64,000 nt of DNA from Belliella calami (GTDB lineage Bacteria > Bacteroidota > Bacteroidia > Cytophagales > Cyclobacteriaceae), in NCBI RefSeq assembly GCF_022549695.1, contig NZ_JAKZGS010000005.1, positions 124,001 through 188,000 on the forward strand. Direction: 5' to 3'. Shown here one piece after another: positions 34,203-46,292 of the stretch. The stretch's first letter is position 1. Every line of letters begins with the position of its first letter. Position numbers and translations under genes: made by a program. Under the pieces are notes generated by a model, which worked only from the letters and a program-made list of their open reading frames with translations, was not told where the DNA came from and did no database searches.

Positions 34203-35453
34203 TTACTTCTTTCTTAACTCAATCACTGTTATTTCTGGCCAAATCCCTACTCTGCCAGAAAATGCATGAAAACCAAACCCTCTATTGACATAAAGATACC
34301 TTCCTGACTCTTCGACCAAACCTGCCCAATTTGGATATCTATATTGTACGGGGCTCCATTTTAGAATTGGCGTTTCTATTCCAAACTGCATTCCATGTGT
34401 ATGACCAGAAAGAGTAAGATGAATTTTACTTGCGTTATTCTTCACTTCCCTATCCCAATGAGAAGGGTCATGTGACAAGAGGATTTTGAACTCCTCTTTT
34501 CTTGTTCCTTCCAAAGCCTTTTGCAAATCTCCTTTGGACTGAAATCCAACTCCCCAATTCTCTACTCCTACCAAAGTAATCTCTTGACCATCTTTTTGGA
34601 TTTTTACATTTTCATCCAACAACAACCTATAGCCCAATCTTTTGTGTTGGTCTTTGAATTTTTCAAAATTAGCCACCTTTTCTTTAGGTGAATTCCAACT
34701 CACATAATCACCATAGTCATGATTCCCAATGATCGAAAATTGACCATAAGGAGCTTTTATCTCCTTGAAAATTGATAACATCGGCTCGATTTCCTCAGCA
34801 TGATGATTGACCAAGTCTCCCGTAAACACAAATAAATCTGAGTTTTGAGTTATGGCAAGATCTACTCCCTTCTAGACCGCTTCATAATTCTTGAAACTGC
34901 CTGCATGAATATCAGAAATCTGAGTGATTGTAAAACCATCAAAAGCTTCTGGCAAATCGTCAAAATATAGGGTTTCTTTATGGACTGTAAAATTGTATTT
35001 GCCCTTGGTGATTCCATATACAAAACTCGTCAATGGAACCAAAGAAACAGTTAGAGCAACTATACTCAACCATTTTACCCTAGCAGGAAATGTTGTTACT
35101 TCTTTTCCATTGAAAATATAAGATAAACCTGCTTGAAAATTTCTAACAACATCTTCCCCAAACAGAAAAATTACACAAACCAATTGAGTTACTACGAGTG
35201 TTAGGAATACATTTAAAACCTGCTGATGTTCATTACTTATCTCTCCAGCTTTGAAGATCCTATAAAATGTAAAAACAACCCAAAAACTGATCCCGGTGAA
35301 AACAACCCAGTATATAGTATAGGAAAAATTTTTGATTTTTATTGATTCCAAATCACCAATCAATGTCTTCAATGATTGAAAAACATACCAATTTAGAAAA
35401 GTGGAAAATAAGAAAACGGCAATAAGGAAAATTAAACCTCCAATTTGATTCAT
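34203..35453 (-). pseudogene. Metallophosphoesterase interrupted by one in-frame TAG
   Basis: A 417-codon reading frame (start 35453) with a single in-frame amber codon at 34872-34874, after residue 193. Before the stop: at least four membrane helices and then the first metal motif SDIHAG. After the stop in the same frame: TGDLV, GNHDYG, the SHDPSHW histidine and GHTHGMQFG. So the metal-binding site is divided between the two parts, and neither half should be active. The sequence NYEAV-stop-KGVDLA suggests a K or Q codon mutated to TAG. Family: YkuE-like membrane-linked calcineurin-type phosphoesterases. It may be a real recent nonsense mutation, a sequencing error, or rare readthrough. Confidence 0.85.
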
Positions 35454-35612
35454 GAATTTGTTCTATATATTTATGGTTCCGGATATCCGTATTTTTACCA
35501 ATAACCAAAGATTTAATTAACCCAAGTTTTACTTGAAACATCAAAAGTAAATGATAACCGAATTCGATTACCCTCTTTAGAAAACCTTCAAACTATTCTA
35601 TCGGCATGCTTG

Positions 35613-35623
35613 CGGATAATCAC
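35613..35623. repeat. Right end of the GCGGATAATCA element
   Basis: CATGCTTGCGGATAATCACATTGATTTATA resembles the right end of the 47214-47455 element. Upstream, GGATATCCGTATTTTTACCAAT (in parts, near 35478) resembles its interior ATATCCGTTTTCATACCAGT, so a decayed full copy probably spans about 35470-35625. Otherwise 35454-35857 shows no gene. Confidence 0.4.
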
Positions 35624-35857
35624 ATTGATTTATACAGCAATAGCCATAAAATAGTTCAGCTATATCCATTTGGAACATTTGAATTACCCAAAAAAATATG
35701 TATTCGCTTTCTTGAGAATAGCCAAAAGAGCTTTTGAATGCAAATCAATCTGAAATGATTTTAGATAAACACCGAAAGGTCAATAGTTATGGCAAAAACA
35801 TATTTTAAAACTAAAGGAGCAAAAACATTTTTAATCTTAATTAAAAGAAAACAATAA

Positions 35858-35894
35858 CGCTTCTGAAAATTCTCAATTGGAAATTTCAGAAGCG
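35858..35894 (-). terminator. Terminator of the Anbu operon
   Basis: 11-bp arms CGCTTCTGAAA and TTTCAGAAGCG, 15-nt loop. On the minus strand it is followed by TTATTGTTTTCTTTT. It begins 7 bp after the transglutaminase stop. Confidence 0.75.
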
Positions 35895-35900
35895 AAATAA

Positions 35901-36746
35901 TTACTCTAGTTGCTTGATGATCACTTCAGAAAACAATCTTGACTTTCCTTTGCCACCATAAGTTCCATAAATAGGCAAAGTGTTCAATGGATGATAACTA
36001 CAAGCAAGGGGGATATAATTTTGGTCAGAAAGTAAACCCAAGCTGGGATCCAACCCTACCCAGCCAGCTCCTGGTAAAAAGACTTCTACCCAAGCATGAA
36101 GCTCATGCCCTTCTGCTAATTCGGGATTGAAGGCATAACCACTTACAAATCTGGCTGCCATTCCCACTTTCCTCAGCATCTGTATCAAAAGCCAAGACAA
36201 ATCCCGACAAGAGCCTTCTTTCATGTCAAACATCTCTTGCAAGGTCATCAAACCTTCTTCTTCCCTGATAATGTGTTTCCAGTCCTTATGAACATCAGCC
36301 ACAAGAGCTGCCAAGAAAGAAATATGATCTCCTGAAACACTTTTTGCATTATTGATGCAAGTCAGAAGTTCATCATGATCATCTTCAACCTGTCTAAATA
36401 GATGCAAAGCTGGCAATAACTCCTCTGGATAACCAAAGTAATCGAAAGGATATACCAAACCACTTTGAAGTATAAATCCGTATGGATTAAAAGCAGTTAT
36501 TTCCAACTTTAGTTTTGATTGAACTTGAAGGCTTGCTGTTGTCTCATTGAACCAAACTTGAAAATAAGAATTGCCCTCTGCATTGATTCTTTCATTTTTC
36601 CCCATCGGGTTTGGAGCAATGAGCAACTCTGATTCAAGAATCTTGATGTAACTTCTCTGTTGAGGAATCAATAACAAACTATGTGGATTTAGACTTACTT
36701 TTTCATCATACGAATACTTCGACAAATGATCTACAAGCAGTATCAT
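35901..36746 (-). CDS. Transglutaminase-like protein of the Anbu cluster
   Basis: 281 residues, last gene of a four-gene operon; its ATG overlaps the Anbu stop by 4 bp. The N-terminal bacterial-transglutaminase domain (about 1-140, with LNPHSLLLIPQQRSYI) is followed by the papain-fold transglutaminase core: Cys in MKEGSCRDLSWLLIQMLRKVG (about 172), His in HELHAWVEVFLPGAGWVG (about 213) and Asp in GLDPSLGLL (about 232). The Cys-His-Asp triad is intact. Bacterial members usually act as cysteine peptidases or amidases rather than crosslinkers. No signal peptide, so cytosolic like its partners. Confidence 0.92.
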   Translation of the reverse strand: MILLVDHLSKYSYDEKVSLNPHSLLLIPQQRSYIKILESELLIAPNPMGKNERINAEGNSYFQVWFNETTASLQVQSKLKLEITAFNPYGFILQSGLVYPFDYFGYPEELLPALHLFRQVEDDHDELLTCINNAKSVSGDHISFLAALVADVHKDWKHIIREEEGLMTLQEMFDMKEGSCRDLSWLLIQMLRKVGMAARFVSGYAFNPELAEGHELHAWVEVFLPGAGWVGLDPSLGLLSDQNYIPLACSYHPLNTLPIYGTYGGKGKSRLFSEVIIKQLE

Positions 36747-37489
36747 AAAATCACATCTGGAATAAGCGTATCTTTTTCAAATGCTTTCTTCAATACATCA
36801 GCAGGTAGTTCTTTGATGGCTTCCCGTAGCCTTCCATTCCAAAATTCAGAAATATGCTGAAGTTCTTGCTGACTGAATCTTTTTTCTATGATGTTATAGG
36901 TGTCGTTTTCCAACACAACTGTATCAATAGGGAAATCTACATCATTCGCTGAAATTCTTGTTGCATCAAATGATAAGAAAGCACATTTCAAAGCATAATC
37001 CAAAGGCTCATCATAAGTTAAGGAGCGTTTTAGAACTGGGTTTCCTCCACCAGAATTCCCAATAATCACAAATGGGGTCCCTCTTCTGATTTCTATCCAG
37101 TTTCCTTGAGGATAAAGTAGATAGAGTTTTGGAGATTTATCTTCCTCAAGCTGACCACCAATGATGGAAAACAGATTGAAAGACAACCCTGCGGACTCCA
37201 AATGCTCTTTATCTTCCTGCGCGACGCGCTTTATCTGATCTCCAAATTCATTTACAGCTTTGTAGAGTTTGTTGAATTTATCATCTCTTTCTTCAATGAT
37301 TTCAGAAAAATAAGTAATGGCCTTATCCCTAACAGATCGTAACCCTGAAGTCATGATAAAGAAAGAATGCTTCTTTTTATTGACTGTATATACTTTTTTG
37401 GAAGTAGTGGTTTCGCTGCCAGAAGTGATCCTTGTATCGGATAGACCTACTATACCGTGTTTTGTTTTAATACCTAGGCAAAATGTCAT
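36743..37489 (-). CDS. anbu: Anbu, proteasome-like Ntn hydrolase
   Basis: 248 residues. The start MTFCLGIKTKHGIVGLSDTR gives, after removal of Met, an N-terminal Thr nucleophile (Thr1) and Asp17 in LSDTR, as in 20S proteasome beta subunits and HslV. A Lys follows in the TTTSKKVYTV segment. The rest keeps the Anbu pattern (FFIMTSGLRSVRDKAITYF, FNLFSIIGGQ, LYPQGNWIEIRRGTPFVIIGNSG). Anbu forms large helical/lock-washer rings related to the proteasome but has no known ATPase. Its ATG and the alpha-E stop share a base (TAATG), and its stop overlaps the next gene, so all are translated together. Confidence 0.92.
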   Translation of the reverse strand: MTFCLGIKTKHGIVGLSDTRITSGSETTTSKKVYTVNKKKHSFFIMTSGLRSVRDKAITYFSEIIEERDDKFNKLYKAVNEFGDQIKRVAQEDKEHLESAGLSFNLFSIIGGQLEEDKSPKLYLLYPQGNWIEIRRGTPFVIIGNSGGGNPVLKRSLTYDEPLDYALKCAFLSFDATRISANDVDFPIDTVVLENDTYNIIEKRFSQQELQHISEFWNGRLREAIKELPADVLKKAFEKDTLIPDVIL

Positions 37490-38466
37490 TATTGTTCATT
37501 AATTTGAGATACAAAATTATGTTTTATTTGAAAGAAATTTTGGTCAATCTCATTTGAGATTTTATTTATCTTCAATTGCATATCGTCTAAATACTCGTGA
37601 AGTCCAGAATTGATCACATCAGATACATCATCAAATTCCAATTTAGACCTTAATTCACCCATTGCTTTTTCAGCGCTGTTTCTGTAACCCGAAGCTCCTT
37701 CTCCTGTAATCTTTTGAAGACATTTTTCAGCTTCTACCAGGCAGAAAAACATGGATCTTGGGAAATACTTATTGAGAACCAAAAACTCAACAACGTTGGA
37801 GGAATCAATATTCCCATATATTCTTCTATAAGTATTGAATGCAGTCACTGATTTCAAAAGTGCTGTCCAATGCAAAAAATCCAATGGAGTTCCTATCATG
37901 GTGGGGGATGGAAGAATGATATGGTACTTGACATCAAGAATCCGACTTGTTTTGTCTGCCCTTTCGAGATACATTCCCAACTGTCTGAAATGCCACCCCT
38001 CAGTCCTTGCTACAGTGCTTTCTGCAAGTCCATAAAGCAATAATACCTGATTCTTTACCGATTCGAAAAACTCTCTCAAATCTTCAGCTTTCCATTCTTT
38101 TTTTGTGGATTTTTTTTGTACAAAATGATAAAGCTCATTCAACTTTTCCCAAGTTTCTTTCGTCAAGTTCTCTCTTATGATCCTTGCATTTTCCCTCGCA
38201 AAAGTAATGGAGGATATAATAGAATTCAGATTGTCTGAATCAAAGGTCAAAAAATGAATGACATTTTTTCGGTCAAACTTTAAGTTCTTTTTTACAAAAA
38301 GCTCATGATCTCCTGTTGCCAGCACAAGTGGTTCCCACTGCTCATTCATATCAGGAGGTAAGTCCATCGATAAGTTGATATTTACATCTATAAATCGGGC
38401 ATAGTTTTCTGCTCTCTCCAAATATCTACCCAACCAATATATTGAATTTGCTACTCTACTTAACAT
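37489..38466 (-). CDS. Alpha-E domain protein (DUF403)
   Basis: 325 residues with the alpha-E hallmark at the very start, MLSRVANSIYWLGRYLERAENYARFIDVN, and the mostly helical body with FREN-like FARENARIIRENLTKETWEKLNELY, FYHFRQLGMYLERADKTSRILDVKY and FLVLNKYFPRSMFFCLVEAE. These all-alpha proteins are nearly always found with circularly permuted ATP-grasp and transglutaminase-like genes. They are predicted to work with them in an unknown peptide-ligation or modification process. Located between the ATP-grasp gene (9 bp) and Anbu (overlap). Confidence 0.93.
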   Translation of the reverse strand: MLSRVANSIYWLGRYLERAENYARFIDVNINLSMDLPPDMNEQWEPLVLATGDHELFVKKNLKFDRKNVIHFLTFDSDNLNSIISSITFARENARIIRENLTKETWEKLNELYHFVQKKSTKKEWKAEDLREFFESVKNQVLLLYGLAESTVARTEGWHFRQLGMYLERADKTSRILDVKYHIILPSPTMIGTPLDFLHWTALLKSVTAFNTYRRIYGNIDSSNVVEFLVLNKYFPRSMFFCLVEAEKCLQKITGEGASGYRNSAEKAMGELRSKLEFDDVSDVINSGLHEYLDDMQLKINKISNEIDQNFFQIKHNFVSQINEQ

Positions 38467-38475
38467 ATTTCTTGA

Positions 38476-39903
38476 TTAATTATATAAAACCCATGTATCT
38501 TTACTACCCCCACCTTGAGAGCTGTTGACTACCAATGATCCTTTTTTGAGTGCTACCCTTGTGAGTGCACCAGGAATCACTTCGATCTCTTCGCCATATA
38601 ATATGTATGGTCGAAGATCTACATGGCGTCCTTCCAAGCCATCCTCTGTCAAAGTGGGGACAGTTGACAATGAAAGTGTTGGCTGAGCAATATAATTGTT
38701 TGGATTGTTCCTGATCAAGTTTCTGAATTTCTCATGTTCTGCAGCATCAGCTTTTGGTCCGATTAGCATTCCATAGCCTCCGGCTGCATTGGTTTCTTTT
38801 ACAACCAGGTTATGGATATTTTCCAAAACATACTTTCTATCATCTTCTTCCCTGCATAAATAAGTTGGGACATTATTTAATATTGGTTCTTCATTCAAAT
38901 AATACTTGATGATCCTTGGCACATAAGCATACACAGCTTTGTCATCAGCTACACCTGTCCCAGGAGCATTTGCGAACGCAATGTTTCCTGCTTTGTAAGC
39001 TTCAAAAATGCCAGGAACTCCAAGCATAGAGTCTGGATTGAATGCCATTGGATCCATAAATGTATCATCAATCCTTCTATAAAGAACATCAATTTGCTGG
39101 AGACCTTTGGTAGTCTGCATATAGACTTTATTATTTTTTGTCACCAAATCGATTCCAGATACCAGCTCTACTCCCATTTGTAATGCTAAATAAGAGTGCT
39201 CAAAGTACGCTGAATTATAAATCCCAGGCGTCAAAACGCCAACAATTGGCTTTTCTTTATTGGATAGAAATTGAAGCATTTTGAGCAATTTTGCTGGATA
39301 ATCCGACACTGGCATCACACCCATCGAATTGAAAAGCTCAGGATAAGCTCTCTTGATGATTTCCCTACTTTCAAGCATGTAGGACACTCCTGATGGACAT
39401 CTAAGATTGTCTTCCAAGATATAATACTCGCCATTTTTATCCCTCACAAGGTCGGTACCCGTAATATGACACCAAATTCCCTTAGGAGGAGTCAGGCCAA
39501 TACATGGTTCTAAATAATCCTTACTCTTCAGTATCAAATCCTCAGGTACTATTCCGTCCTTGAGGATCTTTCTTTCATTGTAAATATCTTGTAGAAAAAG
39601 ATTCAAAGCATGTATCCTTTGTTTCAATCCAGCTTCCAATAATTTCCATTCCGAATTTGGGATGATCCGAGGTACAATATCCAAATGCAATATCTTCTCC
39701 GTTCCTTGATTGTCATGATAGACATTAAAAGTCATCCCCATTGCAATCTGGGTCTTGTTTGCCGAAAACTGCAATTGAGACATCTTCTTGGGACTTGTCT
39801 TTTTGACCAAGCTCAAAAAAGAATTGTAATGTTGACGGCAAGCACCGTCTGGATTGAACATCTCATCAAAGTTACCATTGATTTGGTAATTCACTGTTTC
39901 CAT
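38476..39903 (-). CDS. Circularly permuted type-2 ATP-grasp protein
   Basis: 475 residues, first gene of the Anbu operon. Motifs of the DUF404/DUF407 family: GIWCHITGTDLVRDKNGEYYILEDNLRCPSGVSYMLESRE (about 140-180, metal/ATP residues E and N), GTGVADDKAVYAYVP (about 315-330), VKETNAAGGYGMLIGP (about 375-390) and LRPYILYGE. The permuted ATP-grasp fold makes acyl-phosphate intermediates and joins a carboxylate to an amine, so a peptide- or amide-bond-forming step is expected. The real substrate is not established. Confidence 0.93.
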   Translation of the reverse strand: METVNYQINGNFDEMFNPDGACRQHYNSFLSLVKKTSPKKMSQLQFSANKTQIAMGMTFNVYHDNQGTEKILHLDIVPRIIPNSEWKLLEAGLKQRIHALNLFLQDIYNERKILKDGIVPEDLILKSKDYLEPCIGLTPPKGIWCHITGTDLVRDKNGEYYILEDNLRCPSGVSYMLESREIIKRAYPELFNSMGVMPVSDYPAKLLKMLQFLSNKEKPIVGVLTPGIYNSAYFEHSYLALQMGVELVSGIDLVTKNNKVYMQTTKGLQQIDVLYRRIDDTFMDPMAFNPDSMLGVPGIFEAYKAGNIAFANAPGTGVADDKAVYAYVPRIIKYYLNEEPILNNVPTYLCREEDDRKYVLENIHNLVVKETNAAGGYGMLIGPKADAAEHEKFRNLIRNNPNNYIAQPTLSLSTVPTLTEDGLEGRHVDLRPYILYGEEIEVIPGALTRVALKKGSLVVNSSQGGGSKDTWVLYN

Positions 39904-40390
39904 AAAATTTTGTTTAATAGGTTAAAAATCTGACTTATAATTTAAGTAAAATATGTCATTATTGCAAAAATTATGCTTTTCAAATAAAGATTTTTTACGA
40001 TCACACTTCGTTTTCTCAAAGTTTTATAAACACAAAATATTGACTTTAAATTAGTTAACTTATCAAAAATATTTAAACAGCTTAAAATTCAAACTGATTT
40101 TTATAAAATCATTATAAATTAAAACTCATTAAGGTAAATTTTCAATCTCTTTTCCATTAAAAAGTTAAAAAAATCAAACTATTAGTGTTTAAATAATTCG
40201 AATATTAATTATTTGATATTAATTGAGACCGCTGGAAAAGAAGTTGACAATCATAATTTTGATCTTAAGGTGCTCAATATTTACTCTAAAAAATTGTTTT
40301 GTTTTATATCTGGACTAATCCTGTAGAACTAAGTTTATTTTTAAAAAAAATTTAGAAAATAGATTTTTTAATCGATGACTAAACAAAAAC
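39904..40390. other. AT-rich intergenic region without gene
   Basis: About 490 bp between the start of the Anbu operon and the end of metG. Only short low-complexity A/T tracts are visible. It must hold the promoter of the Anbu operon on the minus strand, but no convincing TTTG-N19-TAnnTTTG pair was found. Confidence 0.5.
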
Positions 40391-40421
40391 AGATTGCCAA
40401 AATGAATCAGCAATCTTTTTT
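40391..40421. terminator. Terminator of metG
   Basis: AGATTGC and GCAATCT arms around a 12-nt loop, flanked by T-runs on both strands. It lies 22 bp after the metG stop, and on the minus strand is followed by GTTTTTGTTT. Confidence 0.65.
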
Positions 40422-40442
40422 AAAGTGAGTATAATCTTCTTT

Positions 40443-42503
40443 TTAACTTATCATCGAGCCATTGGCTGTATTTGCACCGGGCTTTAACAATCTCAAACTA
40501 CCGTCTTTATCTTCTGCCATCAAAATCATTCCTTCAGAATCTATCCCCATCATCTTGCGTGGTGCTAAGTTGATCAACATCGTGACTTGCTGACCTATCA
40601 AATCTTCTGGTTTGAAAAACTCCGCTACTCCACTCAAAACAGTCCTTTTTCCTAAGCCTGTATCTACAGTCAACTTTAAGAGTTTCTTGGATTTGGGCAT
40701 TGGTTCTGCTGTAAGCACGGTGACTACACGCATATCCAACTTGGCGAAGTCTTCGTAAGTAATTGTTTCCTTTTCTGGGGTTACAACTGCATTTTCCAAT
40801 TCATTCTTCTTTTTGGCTTCCAACAATTTATTTACTTGTGCTTCTACCACATTGTCTTCGATTTTTTCGAACAACAATGCCGCCGGATTGATTCTAACAC
40901 CAGCTTTCAACAAATCAAACTCACCTGCATTCTTCCAGTTCAAACCAGTTAGGTTGAACATATTGAATATTTTTTCCGAGGTAAATGGCAAAAAGGGTTC
41001 TGCAACCACTGCTAGGTTTGAAGCAATATTCAAAGCAATATTCAAGATTGTTCCTGTACGATCTTTGTCCTCTTTTATCGTCTTCCAAGGCTCAGTATCT
41101 GCCAAGTATTTATTACCCAATCTTGCAAAATCCATTACAAAAGAAAGTGCTTCTCTAAACCTGTATCTTTCTATTGAAGCCGCAATTTTATCCGGAAATG
41201 CCTTCATTGCCTCCAAAACCTCTTCATCATAAGGAGACAAATCAGATTTGGCAGGTACAACTCCTCCAAAGAACTTATGGGTAAGTACAACTGCCCTGTT
41301 TACAAAATTGCCATACACAGCTACCAACTCGGAATTATTTCTTCCCTGAAAATCCTTCCAAGTAAAGTCATTGTCTTTTGTCTCTGGAGCATTTGCCGTC
41401 AATACATAGCGCAAGACATCTTGTTTATCAGGAAATTCCTCCAAATATTCATGCAACCAAACAGCCCAATTTCTGGAAGTTGAAATCTTCTCACCTTCCA
41501 AGTTCAAAAATTCATTTGCAGGTACATTCTCAGGAAGGATATACTCACCATGCGTTTTTAGAATAGCAGGGAAAATAATACAATGGAACACAATATTATC
41601 TTTTCCGATAAAGTGCACCAACTTGGTCTCTTCATCTTTCCAATATGGCTCCCAGTCTTTACCTTTTTCATTTGCCCACTCTTTAGTAGAAGAGATATAG
41701 CCAATAGGTGCATCAAACCAAACATAAAGCACTTTCCCATCGGCACCTTCTACAGGAACTGGTATTCCCCAGTCCAAATCCCTAGTCATAGACCTTGCCT
41801 GCAATCCATCACCCGCCTCCAACCAAGAGCGACATTGCCCAAGTACATTATTCTTCCAGTCATCCTTATGATCAACAAGAATCCATTTTTGTAAAAACTC
41901 AGTATATCTAGCCAAATCCAGAAACCAATGCTTAGTCTCTTTCAAGATAGGTGTGTTCCCACTTAGCTTTGATTTTGGATTGATCAAGTCTGTAGGACTC
42001 AAAGAACTTCCACATTTTTCGCACTGATCGCCATATGCTCCATCATGTCCACACTTAGGGCAAGTGCCTTCAATATATCTGTCAGCCAAGAACTGCCCTG
42101 CTTCTTCATCAAAATACTGCTCTGTGGATTGTTCCAAGAATTCTCCTTTTTCATAAAGATCCTTGAAAAATGCAGAAGCTGTTTCGTGATGGATTTTTGC
42201 AGAAGTTCTTGAATAATGGTCAAAACTAATTCCGAAAGCTTCAAAGCTCCCTTTCATCATCTCATGATATCTGTCCACGACTTCCTGTGGCGTAATCCCC
42301 TCCTTTTTGGCTTTGATGGTAATCGCTACTCCATGTTCATCAGAACCGCAAACATAAGCCACATCTCTCCCCATAGACCGAAGGTATCTAACATAAATAT
42401 CGGATGGAATATAACAACCAGCCATGTGACCTATGTGAAGTGGGCCATTGGCATAAGGCAAAGCAGAAGTAACTGTATATCTTTTAAAGTCTTTATTATT
42501 CAT
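40443..42503 (-). CDS. metG: Methionyl-tRNA synthetase
   Basis: 686 residues from the ATG at 42503. Class I synthetase with the HIGH motif in [15 protein letters not shown] (about 20-34) and the KMSKS-equivalent [11 protein letters not shown] (about 340). Zinc-binding CxxC pairs occur in [20 protein letters not shown] (about 145-165). The Met-binding region is [12 protein letters not shown] and the anticodon domain [14 protein letters not shown]. The C-terminal ~110 residues are a tRNA-binding (EMAP/Trbp111-like) OB domain, [19 protein letters not shown], which mediates dimerisation. It charges tRNA-Met for translation. The length is normal for the two-domain bacterial form. A TetR gene lies 54 bp upstream in the same direction. 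Confidence 0.97.
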   Translation of the reverse strand: MNNKDFKRYTVTSALPYANGPLHIGHMAGCYIPSDIYVRYLRSMGRDVAYVCGSDEHGVAITIKAKKEGITPQEVVDRYHEMMKGSFEAFGISFDHYSRTSAKIHHETASAFFKDLYEKGEFLEQSTEQYFDEEAGQFLADRYIEGTCPKCGHDGAYGDQCEKCGSSLSPTDLINPKSKLSGNTPILKETKHWFLDLARYTEFLQKWILVDHKDDWKNNVLGQCRSWLEAGDGLQARSMTRDLDWGIPVPVEGADGKVLYVWFDAPIGYISSTKEWANEKGKDWEPYWKDEETKLVHFIGKDNIVFHCIIFPAILKTHGEYILPENVPANEFLNLEGEKISTSRNWAVWLHEYLEEFPDKQDVLRYVLTANAPETKDNDFTWKDFQGRNNSELVAVYGNFVNRAVVLTHKFFGGVVPAKSDLSPYDEEVLEAMKAFPDKIAASIERYRFREALSFVMDFARLGNKYLADTEPWKTIKEDKDRTGTILNIALNIASNLAVVAEPFLPFTSEKIFNMFNLTGLNWKNAGEFDLLKAGVRINPAALLFEKIEDNVVEAQVNKLLEAKKKNELENAVVTPEKETITYEDFAKLDMRVVTVLTAEPMPKSKKLLKLTVDTGLGKRTVLSGVAEFFKPEDLIGQQVTMLINLAPRKMMGIDSEGMILMAEDKDGSLRLLKPGANTANGSMIS

Positions 42504-42557
42504 ATGGTGCAAAGATAGCTTTTTTGGAAAGTTTTGTTTGAGAAAATCTGGGATATA

Positions 42558-43190
42558 TCAAGCCTTTTGGAACTCTTCTCTAGCTTCATCAGTCAATATT
42601 CCTTGATAGATAATCTGGATGGCCTGATCGAAAATCTCAGAAGTGCTCAGATTCATTTCGTTACGCATTTCCTTTGGAAATTGAGACAAAAATTTGGGAT
42701 CAATCAAGCTCTGAATGGCAGATGCATAGAGAAGTACAATCATTGTCTTGTTCATTTTTGCAGAGACAAACCCCTTTTCTATTCCTTCTTCGATCAATTT
42801 TTGAAATCTTAGATAAGCTGAATCTCGAATATAATCTTGCAATTCTGACCAGATATCTGGCGCATGGTCTCTCAAATCCTCCAACAACTCTGGATTGATC
42901 GGAGCCAAATCACGCGCTACTATCGTGAGGAAAGATTTCAATTTGACTGTATAGGGAATATGTTTGTTGTCAAAAAGTGCCTGCACTTTGATGGATAACG
43001 TGTTTTTCAATAGATCAAAAGACGCTGCCAGCAATTCCAGCTTTCCAGGAAAATACTTGTAGAGTGTTTTTTTACTCATAGACAGCACCTGGGCGATATC
43101 ATCCATTGTTGTATTCTTATACCCCTGCTTCAAGAAAAGCTTATAAGCTCGATCTAAGATTTTGGCTTCTATTTCAGTTTTTTTGCTCAT
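42558..43190 (-). CDS. TetR/AcrR-family transcriptional regulator
   Basis: 210 residues from the ATG at 43190. The N-terminal HTH (about 5-55) reads ILDRAYKLFLKQGYKNTTMDDIAQVLSMSKKTLYKYFPGK, a typical TetR DNA-binding domain. The C-terminal ligand/dimer domain is diverse (LVPI-type helices with KSFLTIVARDLAPINPELLEDLRDHAPDIW). The same C-domain style, with an acidic LxDLR-x-x-x-P-x-x-W segment, is found in regulators of efflux operons. No transporter is adjacent, so the target is unknown. A -7-like box TATATTTG is on the minus strand at 43208-43215, about 18 bp before the start, without a clear -33 box. Confidence 0.92.
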   Translation of the reverse strand: MSKKTEIEAKILDRAYKLFLKQGYKNTTMDDIAQVLSMSKKTLYKYFPGKLELLAASFDLLKNTLSIKVQALFDNKHIPYTVKLKSFLTIVARDLAPINPELLEDLRDHAPDIWSELQDYIRDSAYLRFQKLIEEGIEKGFVSAKMNKTMIVLLYASAIQSLIDPKFLSQFPKEMRNEMNLSTSEIFDQAIQIIYQGILTDEAREEFQKA

Positions 43191-43269
43191 TTTTGTGGAA
43201 TAGGGAGCAAATATATACAATCCGATTAATTTACCTGCCCATTTTCCAAACTTAGTCCTTTTGAAAAGC

Positions 43270-45795
<2,526 letters not shown>

Positions 45796-45797
45796 TT

Positions 45798-46292
45798 ATG
45801 GATATCATTAAAAGGCATTATGTAAAAAGAAGTTATAGAAAGCACAATTTCACCAAGAATGAAAAACTGTCATTTCCCGAAAAAATAAGCTCCATTGGGA
45901 TCTTGGCAAGTACTCAAGTGGAGTTTGTCACATGCAAGGATAAACTAGAGTCAGTCTTTGGAGAATCTGTTGAAATATCGGGGTTTTACGATTCCAGTAG
46001 GGACATGGAACATGGGATTTCATCACGGGATTTCAATTTATGGGGTAAGCCCAACGCTCGAATCGAAAGGTTTCTCGAAAAAAAAACAGATTTTATATTG
46101 GTTCCCACTTTAAACCTTAATCCTTATTTACTTTATTTGTTGCTGCATTCGAAAACAGCCATAAAAATCGGATTTCACTCATCTGAGAATCGAAAATATT
46201 TGGATTTGATGCTAGACTATAAAGACAATAACCTTAAAGAAAGTATCCAAGATTTATTGGATTATTATATTAAAATTAAAGAAGCATGTTAA
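45798..46292 (+). CDS. DUF6913-type conserved protein
   Basis: 164 residues from the ATG at 45798, 3 bp after the ligA stop; its end overlaps the dapA start by 7 bp. It begins with basic residues (IIKRHYVKRSYRKHN) and continues as a small alpha/beta protein with IGILASTQVEFVTCKDKLESVFG, KTDFILVPTLNLNPYLLYLLLHSKTAIKIGFHS and NNLKESIQDLLDYYIKI. No catalytic motif is apparent. I associate this family with Bacteroidota, where it often lies between ligA and dapA; the DUF number is from memory. Function unknown. Confidence 0.75.
   Translation: MDIIKRHYVKRSYRKHNFTKNEKLSFPEKISSIGILASTQVEFVTCKDKLESVFGESVEISGFYDSSRDMEHGISSRDFNLWGKPNARIERFLEKKTDFILVPTLNLNPYLLYLLLHSKTAIKIGFHSSENRKYLDLMLDYKDNNLKESIQDLLDYYIKIKEAC

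Noticed and set aside
34203-34829. Separate 208-residue phosphoesterase gene
   Set aside because: It lacks the first metal motif and membrane part and lies in the same frame as the upstream half, so it is part of the broken gene.
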